Shown here piece after piece: positions 33,141 to 42,021 of a stretch of DNA of 64,000 bases. The notes under the pieces were generated by a model. It worked only from the letters and a program-made list of their open reading frames with translations, was not told the DNA's origin and searched no databases. How positions within the stretch are numbered: position 1 is the first letter of the stretch; every line of letters begins with the position of its first letter. The DNA comes from DAOQAU01 sp035354275 (GTDB lineage Bacteria; Cyanobacteriota; Vampirovibrionia; Gastranaerophilales; Gastranaerophilaceae), in contig DAOQAU010000002.1 in assembly GCA_035354275.1 (NCBI GenBank), forward strand, positions 5,479-69,478. Reading direction: 5' to 3'. Position numbers and translations under genes: made by a program.

Positions 33141-34949
33141 TTATTGTTCGCTTATTTTTCTGATTTCCGCAAGAGCCGGATCCAAAAGTCTTCTGCCGAC
33201 ATTTTCAAATTGGATTGAGCAAAGCGATTTTGTGCCGTAGGAAATTATTTTTTCTACTGTGCCTTTTCCGTATTTGGGGTGATAAACCGTTTCCCCCTGT
33301 TCAAAAATTTGTGCTCCAAGAGGATTTTCGCTTTGAATTTCGGCAGAATACACAGGTAAAATCCCGCCTTCATTTTGAGTGGAAACATTTAAAATTTCAT
33401 CTTGTTCTTCTTTTTCTTGGCTTTCAAAGACAGGTTGAGGAGGAATTTCTTGTTCAAGAATTTGCTGAGGAGCAATTTCTATAACATCAAGAGGACTTAT
33501 GCTTTCTTGAATAATTTCGTCTTCTTCGGCAGGATTTGTAATCGAATTTTCGATAAAATCCAAATCTTCATCGCTTAAATCTTCAATGGTTGTAACCACA
33601 GGCTCTTCGGGGGTGTTTATTTCGGATTTAGGTCTGGTGTAGATTTCATCTACTTCTTTTTTAATCTGTTCTTCAACTATTTCCTGTTTTGCGACTTGTT
33701 CGGGTGTAGGAGGAGGCGGCGTTACAACAGGGCTTTCAAAATTTGTCTGCGGAAGGTCGCTTAATTTAACGATAAAGGGAATGTGGTTAGTGGCACTTCC
33801 ATAGACTATAAATTCGCCTGCATTTAATTTATTTAAAAAAGTGTTGTAGCCTGCAAAATAATTTTGAGGCTCAATCGGCGCAAAAAGAAAAAGGTTTTTG
33901 GCGATTTGTTTTAACTCGTTTAAATATTTGTAAGAGTAGCTGCAAATTATTGTAGTAAAAGCGTTTTTCGTGGTAAAAATCTGTTTTAAAAGTTTTTTAT
34001 CCGAATTTTCGCCCAAATTCACAATCACGTAAACTTCCTTGTCAAGGGTTTTTATAAGAGAATAAGCGTAAGAAATCATTTCACGCTGAATCATCTCATC
34101 CATTTTGCTCAGGTTAAAGATTGTCGTGACAGGGTGTTTTAATGAGGCTTTAAGCTTTGCAAAATCCTTTTTCTGCTGGGCAAAAACTCCTTTTTCAAAA
34201 AATCTCAAAAGCCTGTTTTTAAGCAGTACCAGTTCAATGTAACCTAATTGTCGGTACTGTTCGTCAACAACTTTCAAAAAGGTTTCGAAAGGAACAAACA
34301 TATCGGGAATTGTTTTAACATAGTTTTGAAGCTCAAGAAAAACTTCCTGAAGCAGAGCTTTTGTTTCTGCTTTGGCATCTGTCAGCCCTTTTTCGTATAT
34401 AAAATTAATGGCTTCTGAATTAAGCGGAAGTTTAAAACTTTTTCCTGCGGTAAGTCTGTTTTTTGAAAAATCAAAATTTCCTGCAAAATCAAATACTAAT
34501 ACTTTTTTGCCCAAAGCACAGAGCTGGGCGTTTAAATTTTCCGTCAAAAGTCTGCTATCGGAGATTTTTTCGCAGCATATAAGCAGTTTTTCTTTCAAAA
34601 ATTCATAATCGAGTTTAAGCGGGGTTTTTTGCTGGGCAAGTTCGCCCAGTAAAATCGGGTTTTGAGTGTTAAAAAGTTCAAGGATTTCCTGCGGATAAAC
34701 CATTCCAACAGGGCTTGAAAGCGAAGGTATAGCACCGTTATAGCCTGTTACCGTCCCCTGATCGTCAAAGTTAAAAAGCAGTTTTGCAACGGCAAAGCTT
34801 CCTTCGGAATTTGCTTCAAGGTGCATAATTTGTGCGATAAAAGACTGAATTCTGTCTTTTATAACCAAAAACCCCGACAAAACAAGCTCTTGCGCGCTTG
34901 CATCGTAGCTGATTTTCACATAATTGTTTTTGACCTCGATTATCTGCAT
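33141..34949 (-). CDS. HerA-like protein with degenerate P-loop and C-terminal Tudor-like domain
   Basis: This 602-residue protein looks like a relative of the HerA/VirB4 group of DNA-pumping ATPases. The N-terminal 80 residues fit the beta-barrel cap (LSGFLVIKDRIQSFIAQIM). Then LLICCEKISDSRLLTENL sits where GxxGxGKS would be, and KVLVFDFAGNFDF sits where the domain's second strand would be. The Walker A Gly/Lys residues are missing, so ATP hydrolysis is doubtful. A long Pro/Glu-rich linker (about 420-545) precedes a C-terminal Tudor-like segment (GETVYHPKYGKGTVEKIISY) like those in CarD or the UvrD tail. Homology is inferred from pattern only. It has its own weak ribosome site. Confidence 0.6.
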   Translation of the reverse strand: MQIIEVKNNYVKISYDASAQELVLSGFLVIKDRIQSFIAQIMHLEANSEGSFAVAKLLFNFDDQGTVTGYNGAIPSLSSPVGMVYPQEILELFNTQNPILLGELAQQKTPLKLDYEFLKEKLLICCEKISDSRLLTENLNAQLCALGKKVLVFDFAGNFDFSKNRLTAGKSFKLPLNSEAINFIYEKGLTDAKAETKALLQEVFLELQNYVKTIPDMFVPFETFLKVVDEQYRQLGYIELVLLKNRLLRFFEKGVFAQQKKDFAKLKASLKHPVTTIFNLSKMDEMIQREMISYAYSLIKTLDKEVYVIVNLGENSDKKLLKQIFTTKNAFTTIICSYSYKYLNELKQIAKNLFLFAPIEPQNYFAGYNTFLNKLNAGEFIVYGSATNHIPFIVKLSDLPQTNFESPVVTPPPPTPEQVAKQEIVEEQIKKEVDEIYTRPKSEINTPEEPVVTTIEDLSDEDLDFIENSITNPAEEDEIIQESISPLDVIEIAPQQILEQEIPPQPVFESQEKEEQDEILNVSTQNEGGILPVYSAEIQSENPLGAQIFEQGETVYHPKYGKGTVEKIISYGTKSLCSIQFENVGRRLLDPALAEIRKISEQ

Positions 34950-35125
34950 GTTCCAACCCTTTTGTAGTTTATTTTACTATAAAAAATACTGTGATTTATA
35001 TATTTACTCCCAAATTCTTAAGTGATGTAAAGATTAAATCCGATTTTTATATCATTTATTTGTTTTTTTTACTAAAATAAAATAAGATGGTAGTGGATTA
35101 AAAGTTAGAGAAGAAGGTTTTGTAA

Positions 35126-35623
35126 ATGGTCACTCAAGAGTTGGAAAAAACGGTTCTTTCGCCTCATGAAGTAAGAAACATTTTAAACGCCGATAACCGT
35201 GAAATTATCAGGCTGTGCAAAAAAGCCACGATTATCCCTAAGAAAAATAAACAGGGACAAACTTACTTCACCTCAGATGAGGTTAAGCGGCTCAAGAGGC
35301 TTCAAAATGAAGTTCCTGCAGTTGTGACCTCACCCATTACTCAGGCAGAATCCAATCTTGTTGTCGCAAATCTTCTTTCAACTTTAGAAAAATTTGAAAA
35401 CAATATTACAGATTCGCTTTCAAAAGTTATCGAAGAAAAACTTGAAGGCATGGACGAGGTTGTTGTTGAGCTTATCAGATGCAAAACAGAAAACGAAAGC
35501 TTAAGACAAAAATTAAACGAACTTAACAAAGAAAATTACAATTTAAAAAACAGCATAAAAAGCTATAAATCAGTGGGACTGGGTTTTTACATAAAAACCT
35601 CTCAGGATGATTTCAGTATTTGA
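35126..35623 (+). CDS. MerR-like helix-turn-helix protein with coiled coil
   Basis: The 165-residue protein opens with a winged-helix segment (LSPHEVRNILNADNREIIRLCKKATIIPKKNKQG, followed by TYFTSDEVKRLKRL) that resembles a MerR or excisionase DNA-binding domain. Residues about 75-145 form a coiled coil (LLSTLEKFENNITDSL, TENESLRQKLNELNKENYNL), presumably for dimerisation. The C-terminus ends shortly after (GLGFYIKTSQDDFSI). It has a ribosome site (GAAGG) and lies just upstream of recA with a repeat between them. The target is unknown. It is divergent from the HerA-like gene. Confidence 0.7.
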   Translation: MVTQELEKTVLSPHEVRNILNADNREIIRLCKKATIIPKKNKQGQTYFTSDEVKRLKRLQNEVPAVVTSPITQAESNLVVANLLSTLEKFENNITDSLSKVIEEKLEGMDEVVVELIRCKTENESLRQKLNELNKENYNLKNSIKSYKSVGLGFYIKTSQDDFSI

Positions 35624-35712
35624 AAGTGAATAGGTGAATAAGTAAATAAGTGAATAAGTGTAATTACAATATAATTTAAACTATTCAACTTATCGACTGT
35701 TCGACTTATCAA
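35622..35712. repeat. Dispersed repeat, copy R4
   Basis: GTGAATAGGTGAATAAGTAAAT units are followed by the TATTCAACTTATCGACTGTT and CGACTTATCAAC parts, between the MerR-like gene and recA. It ends within ten bases of the recA ribosome site, so the promoter of recA must lie in or before it. Confidence 0.75.
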
Positions 35713-35728
35713 CTAAAAAGGAGACGAT

Positions 35729-36748
35729 ATGGTTGTAAAAGAGCAGGAAATAAAAGCGATTTCCGAAGAAAAAAATAAAGCACTTAAAATGGCGATTGAA
35801 AAAATTGAAAAGGATTTTGGCAAGGGTTCTATTATGAAGCTCGGCGACAGACCTATGGTTAATGTCGAAGCTATTCCTACAGGCGCGTTGGCACTTGACG
35901 TGGCACTGGGCGTGGGTGGAATCCCAAGAGGCAGAATTATAGAAGTTTACGGACCGGAAAGTTCGGGTAAAACCACTTTGGCATTGCACATTGTTGCAGA
36001 GTGTCAGAAAAAAGGCGGGATAGCAGCTTATGTCGATGCAGAGCACGCACTTGATCCCGAGTATTCAAGAAATTTAGGCGTAAATGTTGATGATTTGTTA
36101 ATTTCACAGCCTGATACAGGTGAGCAGGCACTTGATATTACAGAAGAACTTGTGCGCTCCGGTGCTGTTGATATTGTTGTTGTGGATTCTGTTGCGGCAC
36201 TTGTTCCAAAGGCTGAAATCGAAGGCTCTATGGAAGATCAGCAAATGGGACTTCAGGCACGTTTGATGAGCAAGGCTTTGAGAAAATTAACAGGTGTTAT
36301 CGGAAAAACAAACACTACAGTAATTTTTATCAACCAATTGAGGATGAAAATCGGTGTTATGTACGGGAATCCCGAAACCACAACAGGCGGAAACGCGCTT
36401 AAATATTATGCCAGCGTAAGGCTTGAAATCAGAAGGACAGAAGGGCTTAAAAAAGACGCCGAAGATATCGGAAACCATGTAAGAGTGAGGGTTTTGAAAA
36501 ATAAAGTCGCTCCTCCTTTCAGACAGGCAGAATTTGACATAATTTTCGGCAAAGGCATCTGTAAAATCGGAAACATCATTGACGTTGCCGTTAATTTGGA
36601 TATAATTAAAAAAGCGGGTGCGTGGTTCAGTTACAACGATGAAAAACTCGGTCAAGGAAGGGATAAAGCAAAAGAACTTTTGGAGAGCAACCCTGCACTT
36701 CTTGCCGAAATTGAAACGCTTGTCAGAGAAAAACTTGCCCAGCAGTAA
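35729..36748 (+). CDS. recA: Recombinase RecA
   Basis: RecA forms filaments on single-stranded DNA, exchanges strands and triggers SOS self-cleavage of LexA. The 339-residue protein is canonical: IEKDFGKGSIMKLGD, Walker A YGPESSGKTTLALH (about residues 78-91), AYVDAEHALDPEY, VVVDSVAALVPKAEIEGSM, loop L1/L2 (MGLQARLMSKALRKL, NPETTTGGNALKYYAS). The C-terminal acidic tail found in many RecA proteins is short. The ribosome site AAAGGAG is good. I see no obvious LexA box in the short gap, which is occupied by repeat R4. Confidence 0.98.
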   Translation: MVVKEQEIKAISEEKNKALKMAIEKIEKDFGKGSIMKLGDRPMVNVEAIPTGALALDVALGVGGIPRGRIIEVYGPESSGKTTLALHIVAECQKKGGIAAYVDAEHALDPEYSRNLGVNVDDLLISQPDTGEQALDITEELVRSGAVDIVVVDSVAALVPKAEIEGSMEDQQMGLQARLMSKALRKLTGVIGKTNTTVIFINQLRMKIGVMYGNPETTTGGNALKYYASVRLEIRRTEGLKKDAEDIGNHVRVRVLKNKVAPPFRQAEFDIIFGKGICKIGNIIDVAVNLDIIKKAGAWFSYNDEKLGQGRDKAKELLESNPALLAEIETLVREKLAQQ

Positions 36749-36777
36749 CATTGAATTATAATAGGATTATCTTTTCT

Positions 36778-36915
36778 TGGATTGCCGCGTCAGTCGCCTT
36801 GCTCCTTCCTCGCAATGACGGGCTGTGTTTGCATTGTTGTCATTGTTAGGGATAAATGATCGGATTATTACTAAAATCGTTCACGTCGTTGCGAGGCGAA
36901 GCCGAAGCAATCTAA
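36778..36915. repeat. Dispersed repeat of the GTTGCGAGG / GAAGCAATC family
   Basis: GGATTGCCGCGTCAGTCGCC, TTCCTCGCAATGACG and GTCGTTGCGAGGCGAAGCCG then AAGCAATC form two imperfect inverted units between recA and rqcH. The same kind of unit occurs at 39645-39741, 55934-55978 and 63711-63756. Repeats of this wording are known from several unrelated bacterial genomes. Confidence 0.8.
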
Positions 36916-36935
36916 AAATCTGATAATAGGTACAA

Positions 36936-38387
36936 ATGATTAAGTTTGATTTGTTTACTTTAGAAGCTTTTGTGTCGGAAAACAAAGATTTTCTGATAAA
37001 TTCGCGCATACAAAAAATTCAGCAACCGACCAGAAAAGAACTTATTTTACATTTAAGAAATCAAGGTGAAAGCAGAAAATTTTACGTAAATACAAATCCC
37101 GAGTTTTATCATGTCTGTTTTATGTCCAAAGAAAACGAGCAAAAACGCCTTATTGAAATTCCCAAAGCTCCGCCGATGTTTTGCATGCTTTTGAGAAAAT
37201 ATTTAGAAGGTGCAAAAATCGCAAAAGTAGAACAACCAAAAAGCGAGCGGATTTTGGAGTTTTATTTTGAGGTTTACAACGAAATTTCGGAAAAAATTTA
37301 TCTGTGCCTTGCAATAGAGTTGATGGGAAAACACTCGAATGTTGTTTTGTATAACCATGATACAAATGTGATTATAGGCTGCCTTCATAATGTGGGCTCT
37401 GATAAAAGCCGCCAAAGGGAGCTTGTGGGCGGGCTTCCTTATGTGTACCCCCCCAAAAGTTCGGGGGGAAAGTTTTTGTGTTTAGCCGATAATTTTGACA
37501 AAAAATTGTCTGTGAATGAAAACATTGACAATTATTTTGCTAATTTGCAGGGCGAAAAAAAATTTAAAACATTAAAATCAAAACTTTTTTCTTATTTTAA
37601 TTCTGATTTGAAAAAAATTAATAACTCGCTTTTAAAACAGCAAAAGCAGATTTCATCAGATGAAAAAACCCAAACTTACCGTAAAAAAGCCGATTTAATC
37701 ATGAGTGGGTTAAATGAGATTAAGAATAAAGATTTTTTGACATTCATTGAACTTATTGACTGGGAAACGAATTTACCTGTAAAAATCGAATTGGACAAAA
37801 GCCTTACTCTAAAAGAAAATGCCAACAGGTATTACAAATTGTACAACAAGGCAAAGACTGCCCATTCAAAAACCGAAGAAATGACAGCAGAATTAAAGCG
37901 TGAAAAAGATTATCTGGAGCAGGTTTTGTACTCGGTTGAAAGTGTCCAAAATATTGATGAACTTTTGGAAATCGAAGAAGAAACAGAACAGAAAAGAGGG
38001 CAAGAAGGCAAGAAGGCAGGAGGACAAGAGAAGAAAATCTTTTCACCTATTTACCCTCTCACTCTTCACTCTTCACCCTTCACTATTTATATCGGCAAAA
38101 ATAACAAACAAAACGATTACATCGTGTCAAAACTGGCAAAAGATGAGGACTTGTGGTTTCACGTTAAAGACTGCGCAGGCTCTCATGTTCTTCTAAAAAC
38201 CGAAAAACAAATTCCTTCAGATGAAATTATTCTTAAATGTGCAAAACTTGCAAAAGAATATTCCAGTGCAAAAAATTCAACCAAAGCGGCGGTTATTTAC
38301 ACCAAAGCCAAATACTTAAAAAAACCGCCAAAAGCAAAGTTAGGCTACGTTACCTTCACTAACGAAAAAGAGATTGTTATAGATTAA
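36936..38387 (+). CDS. rqcH: Rqc2/NFACT-family protein RqcH
   Basis: RqcH binds stalled 50S subunits carrying peptidyl-tRNA and adds C-terminal alanine tails for degradation. The 483-residue protein has the NFACT-N domain (KFDLFTLEAFVSENKDFL, RIQKIQQPTRKELIL, CLAIELMGKHSNVVL), helical and coiled-coil middle (about 230-345), and the NFACT-R end: IYIGKNNKQNDYIVSKLA, DLWFHVKDCAGSHVLL and KPPKAKLGYVTF. Residues about 350-386, between the coiled coil and IYIGKNN, are encoded by a genome repeat and are rich in Lys/Gly/Gln and then SPIYPLTLHSSPFT. Frame and flanking domains are intact. Its 3' end overlaps hisD by four bases. Confidence 0.93.
   Translation: MIKFDLFTLEAFVSENKDFLINSRIQKIQQPTRKELILHLRNQGESRKFYVNTNPEFYHVCFMSKENEQKRLIEIPKAPPMFCMLLRKYLEGAKIAKVEQPKSERILEFYFEVYNEISEKIYLCLAIELMGKHSNVVLYNHDTNVIIGCLHNVGSDKSRQRELVGGLPYVYPPKSSGGKFLCLADNFDKKLSVNENIDNYFANLQGEKKFKTLKSKLFSYFNSDLKKINNSLLKQQKQISSDEKTQTYRKKADLIMSGLNEIKNKDFLTFIELIDWETNLPVKIELDKSLTLKENANRYYKLYNKAKTAHSKTEEMTAELKREKDYLEQVLYSVESVQNIDELLEIEEETEQKRGQEGKKAGGQEKKIFSPIYPLTLHSSPFTIYIGKNNKQNDYIVSKLAKDEDLWFHVKDCAGSHVLLKTEKQIPSDEIILKCAKLAKEYSSAKNSTKAAVIYTKAKYLKKPPKAKLGYVTFTNEKEIVID
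37984..38092. repeat. In-frame repeat insertion within rqcH
   Basis: AAGAGGGCAAGAAGGCAAGA-type units are followed by CACTCTTCACTCTTCACCCT and TCACTATTTAT. The second half is the inverse form of the GTGAAGAGTGAAGGG unit found in kdtA and also encodes LHSSPFT, here on the opposite strand relative to the repeat. The reading frame stays open through about 36 codons. Confidence 0.88.
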
Positions 38388-39625
38388 TTCCTAATATCTG
38401 CGGCGAGTTTGTGGGCGGCTAATCCTTCCATTTGCGCTAATTTTGATGCGCAGGGCGAAATGAGTTTTTTGCCTTGAGGAGAAATTATCTGATATGTCTG
38501 GATTTTTATAAAATCAAAAACGCTCAAGCCCCCTGAATATTTTGAAACTTCGTTTGTGGGCAAAACGTGGTTTGTGCCAGAGCAGTAATCACCGAAAACT
38601 TCTGCAGAAAGATTTCCCACAAAAAGAGAGCCGTAATTTTTGAACTTATTAATATATTTTTTTGCATCTTTAAAGCAGATTTCCAAGTGTTCGGGTGCCT
38701 TTTTGTTTGCAATCTCGATTGCCTCGTCAATGTTTTTGACTATAACAGCATATGATTTTTCAAAAGATTTTTCGGCGATTTCTTTTGTCGAAAGCTCATC
38801 AAGCTTTTTTTGGGCAAAGATTTCGACTTTTTTGGCAAAATCTTTATCCGTGCAGATTAAGTAAGCTCTTGCATCTTTATCGTGTTCGCACTGGGCGAGC
38901 ATATCTGCTGCTATAAATTCGGGGTTGGCACTCTCGTCTGCTATTATCATAATTTCAGAAGGTCCTGCAAGAAAATCAATCCCCACCTCGCCGTAAACGT
39001 ATTTTTTTGCGGCAGTGACATATTTGTTTCCGGGGCCCACGATTTTATTTACTTTGGGAATGGTCTGCGTGCCGTATGCCATGGCAGCTATTGCCTGAAT
39101 TCCCCCGATTTTGTAAATTTTATCCGCACCCGCCATATCACATGCCACAATCACTTCGGGCTTAATCTTGGGAGAACATGCCACAATCTCATCCACTCCC
39201 GCAACGTTTGCAGGTACAATCGTCATAACAGCAGAACTTATAAGCGGATAATTCCCGCCCGGGATATAACATCCGACTTTTTCAAGGTGGATAATTTTGT
39301 GCCCCAGCTCATTTTTATCTATTGTTGTTTTTAAACTTTTTAATGACTTTAACTGCTGTTTTGCAAAAGTTTCAACGTTTTTAATAGATTTTTTAATTGC
39401 TTTAATCGTATTTGCATCGACTTTTTCGTACGCTTCAAGAATTTCTTCTTTTGTCACCAAAAATCCGTCCAAAATTTCCTTGTCGAATTGAGCGTGGAAT
39501 TTTCTTATGGCACTGTCTCCTTTTTTTCGAACTTCCTGGGCGATTTCGTCAACAGACGAAATCGCCTCAAATTTGATTTTTTCAAAGAAATTATCTGTCA
39601 GATTTTCGTATTTTATTATTTGCAT
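38384..39625 (-). CDS. hisD: Histidinol dehydrogenase
   Basis: HisD performs the last two oxidations of histidine synthesis (histidinol to histidine) with NAD and zinc. The 413-residue enzyme shows GCYIPGGNYPLISSAVMTIVP, VGPGNKYVTAAK, IDFLAGPSEIMIIAD, the zinc-binding QCEHDKDARA, catalytic-base segment APEHLEI and GTNHVLPT. It is complete and of normal length. It is followed on the same strand, upstream, by the hisA-hisI-hisE fusion, separated by a repeat-filled gap of 124 bases. The pair covers five chemical steps of the pathway. Other his genes are outside the window. Confidence 0.97.
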   Translation of the reverse strand: MQIIKYENLTDNFFEKIKFEAISSVDEIAQEVRKKGDSAIRKFHAQFDKEILDGFLVTKEEILEAYEKVDANTIKAIKKSIKNVETFAKQQLKSLKSLKTTIDKNELGHKIIHLEKVGCYIPGGNYPLISSAVMTIVPANVAGVDEIVACSPKIKPEVIVACDMAGADKIYKIGGIQAIAAMAYGTQTIPKVNKIVGPGNKYVTAAKKYVYGEVGIDFLAGPSEIMIIADESANPEFIAADMLAQCEHDKDARAYLICTDKDFAKKVEIFAQKKLDELSTKEIAEKSFEKSYAVIVKNIDEAIEIANKKAPEHLEICFKDAKKYINKFKNYGSLFVGNLSAEVFGDYCSGTNHVLPTNEVSKYSGGLSVFDFIKIQTYQIISPQGKKLISPCASKLAQMEGLAAHKLAADIRN

Positions 39626-39644
39626 ATTATTCCTTTTTTATTTG

Positions 39645-39741
39645 TCGTTGCGAGGCTTTAGCCGAAGCAATCCAAATAATTTTAATTTTTAGATTGCCGT
39701 CCTGAAACAAGTTCAGGATAAACTTCCTCGCAAAGACGAGA
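39645..39741. repeat. Dispersed repeat between hisA-IE and hisD
   Basis: GTCGTTGCGAGGCTTTAGCC with GAAGCAATCC, then GATTGCCGTCCTGAAACAAG and TTCAGGATAAACTTCCTCGC AAAG. Both signature words of the second repeat family (TGCGAGG...GAAGCAATCC and CCTGAAACAAGTTCAGGA) occur together here. Confidence 0.8.
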
Positions 39742-39749
39742 ATGTTTTG

Positions 39750-40979
39750 TTACTTACTTCTTGATGCCAAGTTGTTTAAAATTTCCTGCGGAGTTACGTT
39801 GTTTTCTGCCATAAATGTCAGGATGAAGTAGGCTAAATCGGCAACTTCCCAACCGAGCCCGTCGCCCTGTTCAAAGTTTACCACTTCAAATGCTTCTTCC
39901 ATGATTTTTCTTTTCAAGAGAAATTTATCTTTGAAAAGTTTTGTAGTAAAAGAGCTTTCAGGCATGTTTTCTTTCCTTAATTTTAATAATTCAAAAAGCT
40001 CAAATACACTGAATTCTTTATCTTCAAAGCAGCTGAATCTGTCCAGATGACAGGCGTTTCCTTTTTGTTTAACTTTAAAAAGAAGCGTGTCAAAATCACA
40101 GTCAAACCGCACCGTTTGAAGTTCTTGAATATTGCCTGACGTTTCGCCTTTTGTCCAAAGCTCTTGTCTGGAGCGGCTGAAATATGTTGCAAGCCCTTTT
40201 TTAAAAGTTTTTCTTAAAGATTTTTCATTGGAATAAGCAAGCATCAAAACCTGTTTTGTGTCAATATCTTGGACAATAGTGGGAATTAATCCTTTTCCCT
40301 TTTCAAAATCAAGGCAAGCAAGAAATGCGTCTTCGAGTTTAACCGTATCCGTGTAAATACACATTCCTAACTGTGTTGAAATGTTTTTGCGGTTAAGATC
40401 TACTATTTCTTCAATAGAGCAAATCCCGCCTGCTGCGACAAATTCTTTTTTTGTTGCCTTTTTCAATTCTTCGATTGATGCCATATCGCAGCCCTGCATC
40501 ATGCCCTCTTTTTCCACAACGGTATAAAGATAGCCCGAACAAAGTTTGTCAAAGTGTTTGATGAAATCGAGTGGGGTTTTGTCCAGCTCTTTTGTCCAGC
40601 CTTCTGTTGTGATTCTTCCGTTTTTTGAATCAATCGCCACAATAACCCTGTCTTTGGGAAGCTGCGATAAAAATTCTTCGCTTGCTGCTGTTCCTATTAT
40701 AATTTTTTTAGCACCTGCTGCTATAAGCCTTTTTGCTTTTTCTACGGTTCTTATCCCACCGCCGACTCGGCACGATGCAATTTTGCAAAGCTGTTTTATT
40801 AATTCTTCATTGTCATTTCCGTTTCCCATAGCACAGTCAAGGTCAACAACTGCAATATCGCCAAATCTTGAATAGTATTTTGCAAGTTCAAAGACGTCTT
40901 CTCTTTCAAGAACTTTTTCTTTACCTTGCTTAAGCTGTACTGCTTTGCCGTTCATCAAATCTATGCTTGGAATCAACAT
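39750..40979 (-). CDS. hisA-hisI-hisE: Trifunctional HisA-HisI-HisE fusion
   Basis: One 409-residue chain carries three consecutive histidine-pathway activities. Residues 1-225 are HisA (ProFAR isomerase): catalytic Asp7 in IPSIDLMNG, Asp117 in VAIDSKNG, and phosphate motifs GGGIRT and AAGGICS. Residues 228-320 are HisI (PRA-CH): SRSRQELWTKGETSGN, zinc-site RFDCDFD and KGNACH. Residues about 325-409 are HisE (PRA-PH): KIMEEAFEVV and EVADLAYFIL. The frame is continuous and no stop or frameshift separates the domains. HisI-HisE fusions are common, but a HisA fusion in front is unusual. The ribosome site is AAAGGA. Confidence 0.95.
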   Translation of the reverse strand: MLIPSIDLMNGKAVQLKQGKEKVLEREDVFELAKYYSRFGDIAVVDLDCAMGNGNDNEELIKQLCKIASCRVGGGIRTVEKAKRLIAAGAKKIIIGTAASEEFLSQLPKDRVIVAIDSKNGRITTEGWTKELDKTPLDFIKHFDKLCSGYLYTVVEKEGMMQGCDMASIEELKKATKKEFVAAGGICSIEEIVDLNRKNISTQLGMCIYTDTVKLEDAFLACLDFEKGKGLIPTIVQDIDTKQVLMLAYSNEKSLRKTFKKGLATYFSRSRQELWTKGETSGNIQELQTVRFDCDFDTLLFKVKQKGNACHLDRFSCFEDKEFSVFELFELLKLRKENMPESSFTTKLFKDKFLLKRKIMEEAFEVVNFEQGDGLGWEVADLAYFILTFMAENNVTPQEILNNLASRSK

Positions 40980-41061
40980 AATATTTTCCTTTCAATTATT
41001 TTTTATTATAGCTTAAAAAATATTTTTGAGAGATAATTGCTTTATAAAATAAGGAGAATTT

Positions 41062-42021
41062 ATGAAAGCGGTTGTATTTGACGGAGAATTAAAACTGGTT
41101 ACGGACTACAAAAAACCTGAGCCCAAAGTTGGTGAAGCTTTGATAAAAGTTTCTATGGCAGGAATCTGTAACACCGATTTGGAGCTTACAAAAGGCTATA
41201 TGGGATATAAAGGGATTTTGGGACATGAATTTGTGGGGGTGGTGGAAGAGGTAAATGATAAGGATAAATCATTGTTGGGTAAAAGAGTTGTGGGAGAAAT
41301 AAACTGCGGCTGCAATAACTGTGAATGGTGTCATAAAGGCTTGCAAAGGCACTGCCCAAACCGCCAAACTTTGGGAATTTGGCAAAAAGACGGCTGCATG
41401 GCGCAATACGTTTGCATGCCCCTTGATACTCTTTTAGAAGTGCCTGAAAATGTTTCGGACGAGCAGGCAGTTTTTGTTGAACCTCTTGCCGCAGGTTTGG
41501 AGATTTTAGAGCAGCTTCACATTCAGCCAGTTGAAAAAGTTTTGATTTTAGGCGACGGGAAATTGGGTTTAACAACAGCGCTTGCTTTAAATGTAAGTAA
41601 TTTGGATGTTCTCTTGGTTGGCAAGCATCAAAATAAATTGGATATTGCCAAAAATCAGGGAGTAAATGTTAAGCTTCTTTCTGATTTAGTGATTAAAAAA
41701 GAATGGGATTTTGTGGTTGAGGCTACAGGCTCGATTTCAGGGTTTGAAACGGCTTTGAATTTGACAAAACCGCGCGGAACACTTGTTCTCAAAAGTACTG
41801 TTGCAGCGTCAAAAGAGTTTAACCTTGCGCCCATTGTAATCGATGAAATAAAAGTTCAGGGCTCCCGCTGCGGTCAGTTCGCTCCTGCATTGAGGCTTTT
41901 GAAATCAGAAAAAATTGATTTTTCGCCTTTGATTTCTGCGGTTTATTCTGTCGATAAGGCATTAGAAGCTTTTGAAAAAAACAAAGAAAAAGATACATTA
42001 AAAGTTTTGTTAAGATTTTAG
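41062..42021 (+). CDS. Zinc-dependent medium-chain dehydrogenase
   Basis: This alcohol or polyol dehydrogenase-like protein of the MDR superfamily is 319 residues, slightly short. The catalytic zinc ligands are Cys in GICNTDLEL and His-Glu in LGHEFVG. The structural zinc lobe has four cysteines in CGCNNCEWCHKGLQRHC. The nucleotide-binding domain has LILGDGKLGLTTAL, with GDGKLG in place of the usual GxGxxG. The end is typical (LLKSEKIDFSPLISAVYSVDKALEAF). The ribosome site AAGGAG is good. The substrate cannot be told. It stands alone between the his genes and a repeat. Confidence 0.9.
   Translation: MKAVVFDGELKLVTDYKKPEPKVGEALIKVSMAGICNTDLELTKGYMGYKGILGHEFVGVVEEVNDKDKSLLGKRVVGEINCGCNNCEWCHKGLQRHCPNRQTLGIWQKDGCMAQYVCMPLDTLLEVPENVSDEQAVFVEPLAAGLEILEQLHIQPVEKVLILGDGKLGLTTALALNVSNLDVLLVGKHQNKLDIAKNQGVNVKLLSDLVIKKEWDFVVEATGSISGFETALNLTKPRGTLVLKSTVAASKEFNLAPIVIDEIKVQGSRCGQFAPALRLLKSEKIDFSPLISAVYSVDKALEAFEKNKEKDTLKVLLRF

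Noticed and set aside
40508..40522. DnaA box TTTTCCACA inside the hisA part
   Set aside because: It is a single copy in coding sequence with no A/T block or cluster.
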